Source: Rhizoclosmatium globosum (lineage: Eukaryota; Chytridiomycota; Chytridiomycetes; Chytridiales; Chytriomycetaceae). From it: 64,000 nucleotides of DNA. The notes beneath the pieces are model-generated. The model ran no database searches and had not been told where the DNA came from. It saw nothing but the letters and a program-made list of their open reading frames with translations. This document shows positions 20,604 through 31,963 of this stretch, piece after piece. Location: positions 186,001 through 250,000 of the forward strand of contig MCGO01000058.1 of assembly GCA_002104985.1 (NCBI GenBank), read 5' to 3'. Each line of letters starts with the position of its first letter. Position 1 is the first letter of the stretch. Position numbers and translations under genes: made by a program.

Positions 20604-21597
20604 TGGCGCCGATTTGGGTCGAATCTTTGCGACACGGGGTACGAGTGGGGCTTTAGGGGAGTATCGGGGTGGAATGGGGGTCCTTGTTCACCCGTGTACT
20701 CCAACCTGGATTTCGTAGAATGCGCATCGAAACTGATTTTCTTGGAGGATGAAGGCCGTGTTGTAGATTGAGAAGACGGTGAGAAATCAGAATTGGCATT
20801 TTGGAAGGGACTTGAGAAGGCCTGCTAGGTCGTTGAGAAGGACTGGGCGACGCACTGCTCGGTCTTTGAGACACGGATTTTGAACGAAGGGGTCCAACGA
20901 TAGAGGCTTGACGGAAGGTAGAGGGGTAACAACTTTTCGAGTGACTTCTTCGGGGATAGCACGTTTGATGTGAACGCCAGAGCTTTCGAGTTCTTGGACG
21001 TATCGTTTTGGGAAACGCGAGATGCTTTGGAGGTATTTGAGGGTGTTGATGCGATCTTTTTGGAATTTCTTGGTGTCATAGAATGGTTCACTGTTTTCAA
21101 CACGTTGCAAGTACATGTCGTTGGCTTGGTCAGTTTGGACACGTAAGGTCCGGTTCTTGGTCCATTCAGACCTAGTTTCCGGACGACAGCGTCGGTTGTG
21201 GTGGCTTGGGACGAATTTTCCCCGTGACTGTTTTCGGTGGTGGTGCAGGGTTGGGTACTTTTGTGATGTGTCGTTTGATGCGATACAACAAGTTCTTGTT
21301 TTCCAGCTGGATTTTAGTTTCCGTATCTGTAGTGAAATTAAGAAATTGGGATCTTGAATCTTCAACAAGCTCACCAAGTTTTCCCCTAGTTTTTCTTGCC
21401 CGTTCTTCCGCCGATAAATGAGAATACCTCGTTGGTTCTTTGTTATCCACTGACTGAACAATACTTTTCAATTTGTTTCGATGCTTTGTCCAAACAACTT
21501 GATCCCATTTGACTTGAATGATCTTGTTGGCGCAAGGAAGAGTAGGCACATAAGCGCGATATGCCCAGATATCTTCTTGTGCTTGCGATATTCCCAT
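20604..21597 (-). CDS. CFAP97/Hemingway-like segment, probably the N-terminus of the NACHT-WD protein
   Basis: The segment from the Met at 21597 (MGISQAQEDIWAY) contains VDNKEPTRYSHLSAEER and, after a 48-nt in-frame intron, KIQLENKNLLYRI. The spacing (V-D-x3-P-x-R-Y-x-H-L, then E-N-x-x-L) fits the Hmw/CFAP97 family, found in cilia and flagella. NDMYLQRVENSEPFYDTKKF and a Ser/Pro-rich tail with repeated SQRPS follow. Frames change about five times; each change is repaired by adding one base (near 21.18, 21.14, 20.91, 20.82 and 20.67 kb). With those repairs the frame runs straight into the next gene's first exon without a stop or a new ATG. Either one fused gene or two abutting genes would fit. 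I favour the fusion. Confidence 0.55.
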
Positions 21598-21723
21598 GTG
21601 TGAGGTTGACAAGTGTGTGGGAGAATGAGAGGAAGATCGTGAACGTGAACGAGCCGGACTGTGAGCGGATCTTGAAGTAGACTAGTTGTCTGATTCCGAT
21701 CTTCTGGTGGAGCACACACTTTA

Positions 21724-24224
21724 ATGTGCGGAGAATGTGCAGGAGCGATCATGTCAGCTGCAAGTGACAAACTCTTTTCTTCCTTTTCTTTTTCTATCGA
21801 TTCAACAAATGAGCCAACCACTTCGGACACACTGTCTCCGAATCCGAATTCCGCCACGCCAAGCCACTTCCGCCAAGCCACGGTCCGCGCATTTGCTTCG
21901 AAGGCGCCCAAGTTCGACTTTGGCGCCTTCAAATTCAACGAGGAAAAGAAGGAAAAGAGGGAAAGAAGGCGACAACTCCGCAAAAGATTGTGATCGATGC
22001 CGAACAGCCACGGCAATTGACTTGGAAGTTGCTCGTGAGTCGCTCAAAGTTGTTTCTTTCGGATTCACTCACTCACTCATCACTCCTCTTCAATCCAACC
22101 ACTCTTCCAAAAGTACTCGCAAAGTACCTGCGCTCAGAGTTCCGCAATTCAAGTTTCATCAACTTCAAATGCAAGGACATTGGCGTCGACGAAGACGAAG
22201 CTGCGACCATCAAGAAAAACTACGCCGATGCCATCCTGGCCGACAAACTGTCTTACATCCGTCTCAATGCCGCAGCAGAAGCAATCAGAGACAAAAGTAT
22301 GCTGATCCTTGGTTCTTGCTTCAACTGCTAACTCCGTTTGGACCCAGAAAACATGGAACGCTTCCTTCTCCCTGGCCTGTATGAATTCATTCTTGATTCA
22401 AAGAAAGACTCAATAACGGATGTCGGAAACTTTAAAACCTTGATGAAGTTTTCGGATTTGAGAACTCCCGCTGAATGGTACCCTGAAGCGCGACAACTGA
22501 AGAGGTAGCCCCACTGCAACGAACTACAGATTTCTTATATACCTGCACAGACAAATATATTGCATGTGGGCCCAACAAACTCGGGAAAGACTTATTCCGC
22601 CCTCAAACGTCTCGAACAAGCAAAAACAGGGGTTTACTCAGGTCCTCTCCGCCTTCTCGCCCATGAAGTATACGAACGCCTCAATATCGCCGGTGCAGCC
22701 TGCAACCTCCTTACAGGCGAAGAACGCAGAGAATCTGATGGCGTCGAAAAATGGGCCTGTACAGTCGAAATGACCCCCTTAAACCGTGAAGTCGATGTTG
22801 CCGTCATTGACGAAATTCAAATGATTGGTGACGAACAACGAGGTTGGGCATGGACTCAAGCCGTTCTCGGAGTCGTGCGCGTGAAATCCATCTGTGCGGT
22901 GAAGCAACAGTCATTCCACTCATCCAACGACTCGCAGAAACCACTGGTGATACCGTGACAATCAACAAATACGACCGTCTCACACCGCTTCACGTTGAAA
23001 AGAAGGGATTCCACAACTCGTTCTCCAATATCCAAAAAGGGGATTGTGTCGTGACTTTTTCACGAAAGAATATCTTTGCATTGAGAAAGAAAATTGAGAG
23101 CTATGGGAATTTGAAGGCGGCCGTGATTTACGGGAACTTGCCGCCTGAAACGCGGGCGGAACAAGCGAAACTGTTTAATGACCCACACAGCGGTTATGAT
23201 GTTCTCGTTGCCTCTGATGCTATTGGAATGGGACTCAATCTGTAAGATCCATTCCTACTCTCAAACTCAATGTTAACAGTGCACACAGGAATATTCGTCG
23301 CGTCGTTTTCGAATCAATCTCGAAATTCAATGGCAAAGAAATTGTTCCACTCACAGTGAGCCAAATCAAACAAATCGGTGGCCGCGCGGAAGATTTAAAA
23401 CTCAGTATCAAGAGGGTTATGTATGCACGTAAGCCAACCAATTCATATATATCACAAGATTAACTGTATTTAGATTGAACAACGGAGACATGAGAAGACT
23501 TCGAGATGCCTTGGCTACAGTCAACCCTCTGCCATTAGCATCCGCAGGGCTTTACCCAACTCTGGACCAAATGGAAAAGTTTGCCGCAGAACTCCCAAAC
23601 GAGACGTTCGCAGGCCTTCTCGACAGGTTCGAACAACTCGCTCGTCTTGATGGAGACTATTTCCTCTGCAACTTGAGCTCTCAAAAGGATGTGGCTGATT
23701 TGATTCAACATATCGATCTGTCTCTGCAAGATCGTTACACTCTTGTCGCGGCACCTTCCAATGCAGATGATCCATTCATAAGTAAAGCGATGCTCAAGTT
23801 TTCGAAAGCAATCAGTGACGGTACAGAGCTGGCATTGCAAGACATGGTCACACTTCCAAACGGAGCCGTCAAGAGCCCAGAGAAACTGCGCGAACTAGAG
23901 AGTTGGCATAAAGTAATTGTTCTCTACATTTGGTTGAGGTAAGGTATTCCTGTTCAACATCACTTTTTAATAACTTCAAACAGCTTCCGCTTCCCATCCA
24001 CATTCACAGGAACAGAATCAGCATCCCATTTAAAACGAGTTTGTGAAGATTTGATCACTCAATCGTTGGATCAGATGCATGATAAGAAGGTGGAAGCTCG
24101 GATTCAAAAGATCTTGAATAAGGAAGCTGCAAAGAGGGAGAAGCAGTTGAAGCATGCTTTCCATAATAGGAAAGGGCCAAAGAAAGTGGAGAGCGAGGCT
24201 GCTGCGAAAAAACCTGAAGAATAA
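21724..24224 (+). CDS. SUV3: ATP-dependent RNA helicase SUV3 (mitochondrial degradosome)
   Basis: SUV3 unwinds mitochondrial RNA for turnover. The motifs are Walker [14 protein letters not shown] (about 22.57 kb), the SUV3-type motif [80 protein letters not shown] and QIGGRAGRF. A Lys-rich tail ends KKPEE. Introns split LNL/NIRRVV and [10 protein letters not shown]. The start is 21724 or 21751; the N-terminus (ATVRAFASK) has the look of a mitochondrial presequence. Single bases are missing near 21965, 22884 and 23392. The gene is divergent from the CFAP97-like start (about 126 bp away) and lies 100 bp before the ABC transporter on the same strand. Confidence 0.93.
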
Positions 24225-24324
24225 AACAGATCAATTGCTCCACACAATTTGAATTGACGCCACTACTGAAAATTTTCCGGAGTGGATCCATGGATGCCAA
24301 GAAAGTTGTTTTCAAATCGTAGTC

Positions 24325-27300
24325 ATGTCAGCAAAGGTTGAGAAGACGGATTCCTCACAACATGAATGGGCAGAGTTCCCTGGTGCAGGACCCTGCCCCA
24401 GAGATACTGCCAATATATTCAGCAGAATCGTCTTCCAGTTCATCAATCCGTAAGTCCCTCCTTCTCCATCGCACACTCCACCCACTAACCACGTTTCAAT
24501 GCCTAGACTCTTCAAGAAGGGATGGAAGCAGCCATTGACCATGACGGATCTCTGGGACATCAGCGACGACATCAAAGCAGACGCCATGGCCGACAAGTTT
24601 GAGAGGGAGTGGAAGCATGAACTGAGTCTGTGGGAGAAGGCACAAGCAGGAAAGCCGGTAGAGGTTGATGCAGATGGGAACCAAGTCAAGAGAGTCATTG
24701 ATGGATCAATTCTTCGGTCTTGCTTGTGGCGCTTGTTTAAGAAGGAAGTCTTTCCTATGGCGATTATTAGTTTGATGTCCAATATGTATGTACCTCCCAC
24801 TTTATGATACCCATCCGATCGTAATACTTTCTTTTAAGGTGCAACTTATTGTCCCCATACATGCAAGAGTTTATTATCCGCTTCGTTATCAAGCGGGACT
24901 CACCATTCGCCGAACCGATCGGAAATGGTGTAGGTTATGCGTTGGGCCTATTCGCCCTCCAGATCATTGGTGCATTATTTTCCACCTACTTTCAACAGGA
25001 GATGGCCATCAAATCGTTGGGTGTGAAATGTATGTTTTCAACCAAGATTTATCGAAAGGCGTTGCGATTGTCTCCTGCTGCAAGGCAACAATTCTCTTCG
25101 GGGCAGATTATCAATATGGCTACAACGGATACTGCCAGAATTCAGGCATTCATGTCTCAAACAATCTCAATTTTCACTCTTCCGATTATTTTGCTGATCA
25201 ATGTGGTGTTTTTGACTGTCTCGATTGGCTGGCCTGCGCTTGTAAGTTGAAGTGAAAACTAGCTCTTTTTATTCCTGATGTACTTACTTTTGACATAGGC
25301 AGGTATCGGTGTCTTGGTCTTATCGTTTCCACTCCAAAAGTGGTTGGTTGGCAAGATGAAAGTTATCCGTGCCCGACAAGCTCCAATTACCGACAAACGT
25401 ATCAAAAAGACCGAAGAAATCTTGACCGGAATCCGAATCATCAAGTTTTTTGCATGGGAGAGTAGTTTCTTTTCCGTTGTCGAAAAAATCAGGAATCAGG
25501 AACTGATTCAAGTTCTGACTCGTTCAGTGTACACGGGTCTGGTGTTCACGCAAGCAAACGCCCTCCCCGCACTTTGTACCTGTGTAGCTTTCATCGCTTA
25601 TGGCTTGGAACATCCATTGGACTCTTCAAAAGTCTTTTCCTCAATGTCTTGGTTTAATCAACTCAAAAACCCCATTCGAATGCTTCCGAACCTATTCACC
25701 TCATACGCAGAATTCAATGTGGCGATTACTCGAATTGAATCGTTTTTGCTCTCAATTGAGCTTGATGATGAAGGATTGGAAGTGTGTGCCAATCCAAATC
25801 ACGCGATTGAGATTTCGGACGCCGAGTTTAGCTGGACAGGACCCGTTTTCCCCGCTGACATGGCCCCGCCAGCTCCAGCTACTCCAGCAAAAGGAAAGGA
25901 AGCCAAAAAGACTGATTCTAAGGAAAACAAGTCCACAAAAAAGACCTCAACTGATTCTAGTACCTCAAATCCAACAAAGGCCTTAACACAATCCGATTTA
26001 GCTATTGTGGAAGAAAAAAAGACGGTATCGTCTCTCAAAAATATCAACTTGAATATTCCAAAAGGAGCTTTGACAGCTATAGTTGGCAGTGTAGGCGGCG
26101 GAAAATCATCACTCCTCAGTGCCATTATTGGTGAAATGCGAAGAGTCTCTGGAGGTGTCGCGGTTTCAGGAACTATCGCGTACGCAGCCCAGACAGCCTG
26201 GATCCAAAACGCGACAGTGAAGGAAAATATTCTGTTTGGACAACCATTCGAAAAGGAACGCTACCTTCGAGCTCTTTACGATGCAGCGCTTTTACCAGAT
26301 CTTAGGATTCTTAAAGATAGCGATCAAACGTCGATTGGAGAAAAGGGCATCAATTTGTCTGGTGGTCAAAAGCAGGTTTGTGACGTTTCCCATCTTTCTG
26401 CAAAAGTTGTAACGTCTGATTAGAGAATCAACATTGCCCGATTACTCTATAATCCTGCTAGCATAGTATTGCTAGATGATCCGCTTTCTGCCGTCGATGC
26501 TCATGTTGGGAAACACTTGTTTGAACGATGCATCTTGGGATCTTTGAACGACCGTACCCGCGTTCTTGTGACTCATCAACTGCACTTCTTACCGCAATGT
26601 GACTACATTGTTTTCGTGAAGGATGGGACAATCTTGGAACAAGGAAGCTTCAAAGAGCTTATGGCAAGCGGAGGTTCCTTTTCTGAGATGATGACAACAT
26701 ATGGTGGTCATGATGAAAACGTGAAAGAGGGTACACCTGAAATCCAAGACGCGAGCGATTTTGAGAAAGTCATCGCTGAGCTCGATGAGTTGACATCTCC
26801 TAAAGAAAACGCCTTGAATATTATGAGCAAAGAAGACCAAGCTTCTGGTGGAGTTGCATCTGATGTGTGGTGGAACTATCTTCGTGCTTGTGGAGGTATC
26901 TGGTTCTGTATTTGCACCCTCGGCATGGTTTTGTTGAACGAAGGAACAAACGTTCTCACAAATTTGTGGCTCGCGTGGTGGACTGAAAACTCGTTCCCTT
27001 CCCTGAGCAATGCGGGATACTCTTTGATCTATCTCGCTATTGCAGTCATTTCGTCTATTATCACTTTCATTTACGCGTACTATTTCGCTTTCACTGGTAC
27101 GCGAGCATCTCGCATCATGCACGAGAAGGCTTTATCACGCGTGATGCGCTGCCCAACAGTGTTTTTCGATACAACGCCAGTTGGTCGAATTATTAATCGG
27201 TTCACTACAGACGTAGACGCTTTGTAAGTTCTATTTCCTCTCATTAATCTAACAAATTTTCAGGGACAACACGGTCGCTTTTTACGTGCGTTCTCTGGTG

Positions 27301-28822
27301 GGAACCGTTTCAACAACCCTGTCGACATTCATTGTCATGATCGTGACGCTTCCAATTCTAACTGCGGTTCTGGTCCCATGTATGGCCATCTATTGGTTTG
27401 TGCAGAATATATACCGCAAAACTGCGAGAGAAATTAAGCGAATTTCGTCTACTGCGAGATCTCCTTGGTTCAATAATTTCGGAGAAAGTTTGGTGGGAAC
27501 AGCAACCATTCGTGCGTACAAGGAACAGACCCGTTTTGTCTCCCGCAACGACACCGCGTTAGATATTTCAAACTCTCCAAACTATTATTTGACGACGGCG
27601 GGGAACTGGTTGTCGGTGCGCCTTCAACTTATCGGCTCTCTTTTGGTATTGGGTGCTGCATTGTTGGGAATCACTACTTCAGTATTGTCGGCTCCACTAT
27701 TCGGTCTTTGCTTGACGTATGTAGCTTAATTCAGTTAAAATAGCTAATTTACTCTAGATATTCACTGACGATCACCCAAACGCTTGCGAATGTGGTTGAA
27801 AATTTCACTCAATGCGAGATTGCAATGAATTCAGCTGAAAGAGTCGAGCATTATGCGCATAAAGTGCAAGTAGAAGACGATAATGGCCAGCACAAGCTTC
27901 CAACGAATTGGCCAACAGAAGGATCTATTGAGTTCAAGGGTGTCACCATGCGTTATGCACCACACCTCCCTGTCGTTTTAGACGACGTTTCGTTTAAAAT
28001 TCGTCAAAAGGAAAAAATTGGAATTGTTGGAAGGTTAGCTTAAGTTCGCTTAATTTTAATACTAAACAACAAATTAGAACCGGATCTGGAAAATCGTCTC
28101 TTATGCAAGCTTTATTCCGTATGATCCAATGCGAGGGTCTCATCACTATTGACGGAATTGACATCACATCAATTGGCCTTCACAAATTGCGAAGTTCACT
28201 TGCCGTAATTCCTCAGGATCCGTTTGTATTTTCTGGAACCTTCCGCTTCAATTTAGACCCTTTTGGAGAGCATTCAGATGCTGAACTCTGGGAGTCGCTG
28301 GAACGAGCTGGATTGAAAGCCAAAGTTGCAGCACAAGATGGCGCATTGGACGCACTAGTTCAAGCAGGTGGAGAAAACTTGTCAGTTGGCGAGCGCCAGC
28401 TCCTATGTCTTGCGCGGGCCATGCTCAAGAAACCTGTCGTTCTCATCATGGACGAAGCGTAAGTTGTTTACCGAAATATAGTTTCCAGAATATCAACTAA
28501 TTGAGTCATAGAACGGCAAATGTTGACTTTGAAACTGATGCGAAAATCCAAAAGAGTTTGAGGGAGGATTTCAAAGAGGCCACTGTGCTCACTATTGCCC
28601 ATCGTTTGGTAACTAAAGAATTTTTCTTTTCACAATAACTGATAATACATGGTCCAGAATACAATCATGGATTCCGATCGGGTTTTGATTCTGGATGGAG
28701 GAAAGGTTGCTGAGTTTGATAGCCCACGTGCACTGTTGTTGAATCAAGATACAATCTTCTACTCCTTAGTTTTGCAAACTGGAGAGAGTAATGCAGCAGC
28801 TTTGAAGAGCTTAGTTTTATAG
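24325..28822 (+). CDS. ABC transporter, ABCC (MRP) type, full length
   Basis: A TMD-NBD-TMD-NBD exporter in ten exons with no broken frames. ABCC proteins export conjugates and drugs across the plasma or vacuolar membrane. The N-terminus ([20 protein letters not shown]) leads into the first membrane domain. NBD1 has Walker [10 protein letters not shown], signature LSGGQKQ and Walker [17 protein letters not shown] Lys/Ser/Thr-rich insert ([20 protein letters not shown]) sits just before NBD1 and may be a regulatory linker. NBD2 has GR/TGSGKSS split by an intron, signature LSVGERQ and Walker [10 protein letters not shown]. The C-terminus ends LKSLVL. There is no N-terminal TMD0, so it is of the short (MRP4/5-like) form. 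A piece of its last exon is duplicated at about 31.15 kb. Substrate cannot be told from sequence. Confidence 0.95.
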
Positions 28823-29089
28823 AATGAATTTTTGCGACAAGGATACAAAATAAAAGAAAGAGTCATTCTTTTCATGAGGATATAGTCGTGTTGAGGTTGA
28901 GTGAAATTTGGGCCCAGCAATCCTGTTTTTGTTCTCTAGGAAGTATTTTCAGAATTGTCTTCTAAAAGTAGACAAATTAGACTAATATGGAGATTAAGGT
29001 CCTTTTCGGCTTCTCTTCATCCATTGTCCAAACGCAAAAGCCAAACGCTTCATTGACACCTTGTCAGCACTCTCCAGCCCTCCCCCGCA

Positions 29090-30461
29090 ATGCCACCCTA
29101 TCTGCGATTGATCATCGGAGTCAGCCTGGCATTTGTCTTGGCAGCAACAACAATTCTCTTTCTTGGGAAGCCAATAGGGCAACCCAGCCACAACTCGAAC
29201 AGGAAACGGCCGCCACAACCGCCTCAACCAATCACATCATCGTTTCCTGTCATAGAATGCAATCCATACACAGCACTGTCACATGGCCTTTCCAAATCAT
29301 ACGTGTGGAGTCCCATCCTGAACAACACAAGGGCCCACTTTACCTTGCCCTGCGGAATGAAAACACCCTCAGACAACTTGGCAATCCTCAAATCCAATCA
29401 AACAAGCTGCCAAGACACCTCCGAAACAAGCTGGTTCTACTGATTGGAGACTCATACGAGCGAAACCTTGTCAGGGATATCTGCGAACTCACAGGAAGGA
29501 AAGCTCGGGCTGCAACTCTGAATGGAACTTTATTCAGTAAGCTCTCCTTGTTCTGGTTGTAATGCTTCGTTATTAACATTCGAGCAAGCCAACAACCAGG
29601 GCTACAGTGGATCAACGTACATTTGCACAATAACAAAAGACTCAGCTTCTTTTGTCCTTGTCAGCGTATTCACGTGGGAGTTCTCGACCCAACGCCAAAT
29701 GCCAAGAAACACTCAAACCATTGGCAACCTGATAGCCCAACAGATCTGCCAGACCGCATTTCTTGGATTCCCCATATGCTCAAATCTCTTGCGAAAGAGT
29801 TATATCCTGCTCTATGTCCTCGATTAAATGACGGAATTACGATCGATGCATCGGCTTGTCCTAACTCAACATCAATTGACAAGAGCGCGATATTAGCGGC
29901 ATCAATAACACAGCCTCCACTTTGGAAGAACGAGACTTCATTTTGGTATCCCATCCCAGACATGATTGTTGCTCAATCATCCGCCTGGGATCTGAAAACC
30001 ATGAAACATTCGAATGAAGCCTTATCGAATTGGGCAAATGCCGTCTCTCAGTTTCTGATATCTCCCGTTCTTGACCAGTTTGGATCTGTCGTCAAAGACA
30101 GTTTTGAATTCAATCATGATGTCGTTCAGTGGCGTCCCCGGTTGTTTCTTCGAACTTCACCAATGGTCCGGCCCTTTATCAAAGACAAGACATTTGACAG
30201 CCAGCGACTGCATAAAATGAACAATCTTGTGCGGAGTGGAGTCTTTTTTGAATTGGAAGCGACATTGAAGCATTCAGAAACAAATTCAAAGCAGCAGAGG
30301 AGGTTTGGTGTGCTGGATTGGGACTCGTTGATTACTGGATTAATGATTGGTATAAGGATGGGTTTCATCCTGGCCCAGAGTCGAACAAGGCTTATTTACA
30401 GATGTTGTTGGCCAGACTTGAGGGCTTGGAACATGACAGCGGAAAATTAAATCCCTTGTGA
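29090..30461 (+). CDS. SGNH-hydrolase-like type II membrane protein, copy 1
   Basis: An N-terminal anchor (LRLIIGVSLAFVLAATTILFLG) and a Pro-rich stem precede a lumenal domain with LLIGDSYERNLVRD (nucleophile Ser in GDS) and, near the end, the D-x-x-H-P motif DGFHPGP. These are the block I and block V features of SGNH/PC-esterase-type acyl esterases or transferases, so sugar O-acetylation in the Golgi is a reasonable inference. One intron runs from 29537 to 29599; the joined frame reads TLFR-LQWINVHLHNN. Two bases are missing relative to copy 2, near 29407 and 30332; repaired, the stop is at 30459-30461. The upstream start used by copy 2 is lost here. It is about 90 percent identical to copy 2 over most of its length. 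Exact family not known to me. Confidence 0.65.
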
Positions 30462-31086
30462 TTATTGTACTCTTAAAGTTCGAAATTCCTGACAGGACAA
30501 TTCTCACCCAAGTCCCTCTTACATACAAGCAACTTGGGCCATTAAAGACTCAGATTATTCTCCAGCAACCGCACTATCGTTGCAGATTAATGTCCCGCTC
30601 CAATTCAGGCTGCAAATGTTTCTCCCCCATCATCTGCAGTACAAATCCAACTCATAACGGGTATCCTTTCTGCTATGTTGAAAAGAACAGCTGTTCCATG
30701 TTTCATCCAGCATCTCTCCCACAAGAGCTCCAGTCTCCAACAACAACCAACACCTCAACCCATATCGTGATGCACCAGACTCGAATGCAAGAAGTTACTT
30801 TCATGAGGATGGAGTGGGATTACTGCCATCCGCAAAATCCTCGCTCTCACAGAAAAAGCGGGTCTACGGGTATGAAGAAGGTCACAGTGTGGTCTGGCCT
30901 TTTTACCACAATTTTGTTGTTCACTATCGCTTAAATAAAGATCAAGTAGGACCTCATATAATAAACAAAAAAAGTAGACTTCATCAAGAAGTGGTGATGG
31001 AAATCTGTGTCAAAAAACTAAAATGGCGTGTGCAGAACTACATCCAGTAAAACAATATCACACTTAAACTCTCTCATATGGCTGCT
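30462..31086 (+). other. Extra 430-bp block and shared 3' flank after SGNH copy 1
   Basis: The block 30470-30895 is absent from unit B. One frame reads a Cys-rich stretch (SGCKCFSP, NGYPFCYVEKNSCS); another reads SYFHEDGVGLLPSAKSS and continues into the shared flank (HNFVVHYRLNKDQVG). That last piece is open in both units and differs by substitutions, so it could be the end of a decayed coding exon. No start codon or complete gene can be supported. Confidence 0.3.
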
Positions 31087-31146
31087 ATGCATGTTCATTC
31101 GCAGACTGTTACTCCTGAAATGTTCCTGAGGATTTTTGCAGCACCG
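31087..31146 (+). pseudogene. Truncated 5' end of a GIDARR-family small protein gene
   Basis: The ATG at 31087 opens MHVHSQTVTPEMFLRIFAAP, which matches the N-terminus of the small family (TPEQFLIETQALF in the 42.9-kb member, MSPDAFLKEIPLLF in the 50.1-kb member). Similarity stops at about 31146, where the copied ABC-transporter sequence begins. The gene is cut by the duplication junction. Confidence 0.6.
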
Positions 31147-31149
31147 ACT

Positions 31150-31213
31150 ATACATGTTCCAATACAATCATGGATTCCGATCGGGTTTTGATTCTGGATG
31201 GAGTAAAGGTTGC
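31150..31213 (+). pseudogene. Duplicated fragment of the ABC transporter's last intron/exon
   Basis: About 60 bp repeat 28645-28710 almost exactly (ATGGATTCCGATCGGG is identical), including the last bases of the intron. It has no splice or coding context here. It marks the join between the two duplicated units. Confidence 0.85.
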
Positions 31214-31963
31214 CGGTCACCGCCTTTCCGCTAAAGTTCAGATCTCCTCGATTTTTCCAGTTGTGTAATCATACTATATCAACTATTGCGCTGAACCTGA
31301 AGCTTGTGGCAATTGTAGCGACGATTTTGCGACGCCTTTTCTGTAGGAGACAATCAAGAGCCAAAGTGATAAACAGGTCGTTTAACGAATCAATCTACCC
31401 TTCAATCAAGCATTTTTAAGCACTAAAGACGATTGATAAAGTAATATAAATGTATTAGACGAATGATTTGCGAGTTTTGATAGGATTCAGTGACAATTTC
31501 AAGGAGGGGTGACAATCCTAATAAATGGTGCGTACAGTGGTCCGGTCTGCCTGGCAACATCGTTTTGGTACGTGCACCTGATTTTCTTATCCGCCCCTCA
31601 GGTGTGCCTGAAAACATCGCAAGTACGTGATGATTGGTTCTCTTCCTACTACTCACTTCAAAGGCACTGGACACGCATATTATTGTTAATTTCTTTACTC
31701 TTCCTCTACCTACCGCCAAGTTTACTACTCAGACTCGAACTCACCAATCCTGACTTAACACTCTTTCTCCGCACTCTCTGCTTCAAGAATCCGTTTATTA
31801 TCATCATTGATATGTTGAAACGATGGAACCGCGATGTATGACCTTTCTCGCCGCTGTTTTTGTATTTATGGAATCGGACATGGAAAGCGAGCCAAGAAAT
31901 CTCCCTTCTTTTCTTAATTTCATCCATTGTTCAAAAGCAAAAGCCAATCATTAACACCTCGCC
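31214..31963. other. Unique spacer inside the duplication
   Basis: About 700 bp with no counterpart after the ABC transporter. Short open frames here have no recognisable motif. From about 31900 the sequence becomes the leader shared with SGNH copy 1. Confidence 0.5.

Larger units (their letters stand above)
29015..31147 (+). repeat. Tandem segmental duplication, unit A
   Basis: Unit A contains SGNH copy 1, its 3' flank and the first part of a small-family gene. It matches unit B (31900-33640) from the shared leader near 29015 (TTCATCCATTGT and onward) through the 3' flank (a long match around 30910-31010 versus 33375-33470) to the family-gene start. Unit A has about 430 extra bp between 30470 and 30895 that unit B lacks. 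Confidence 0.85.

Noticed and set aside
21737..22384. 215-codon plus-strand frame
   Set aside because: Out-of-frame shadow of the SUV3 N-terminal exons.
24788..25255. 155-codon plus-strand frame
   Set aside because: Shadow frame over the first ABC membrane domain, which is intact in another frame.
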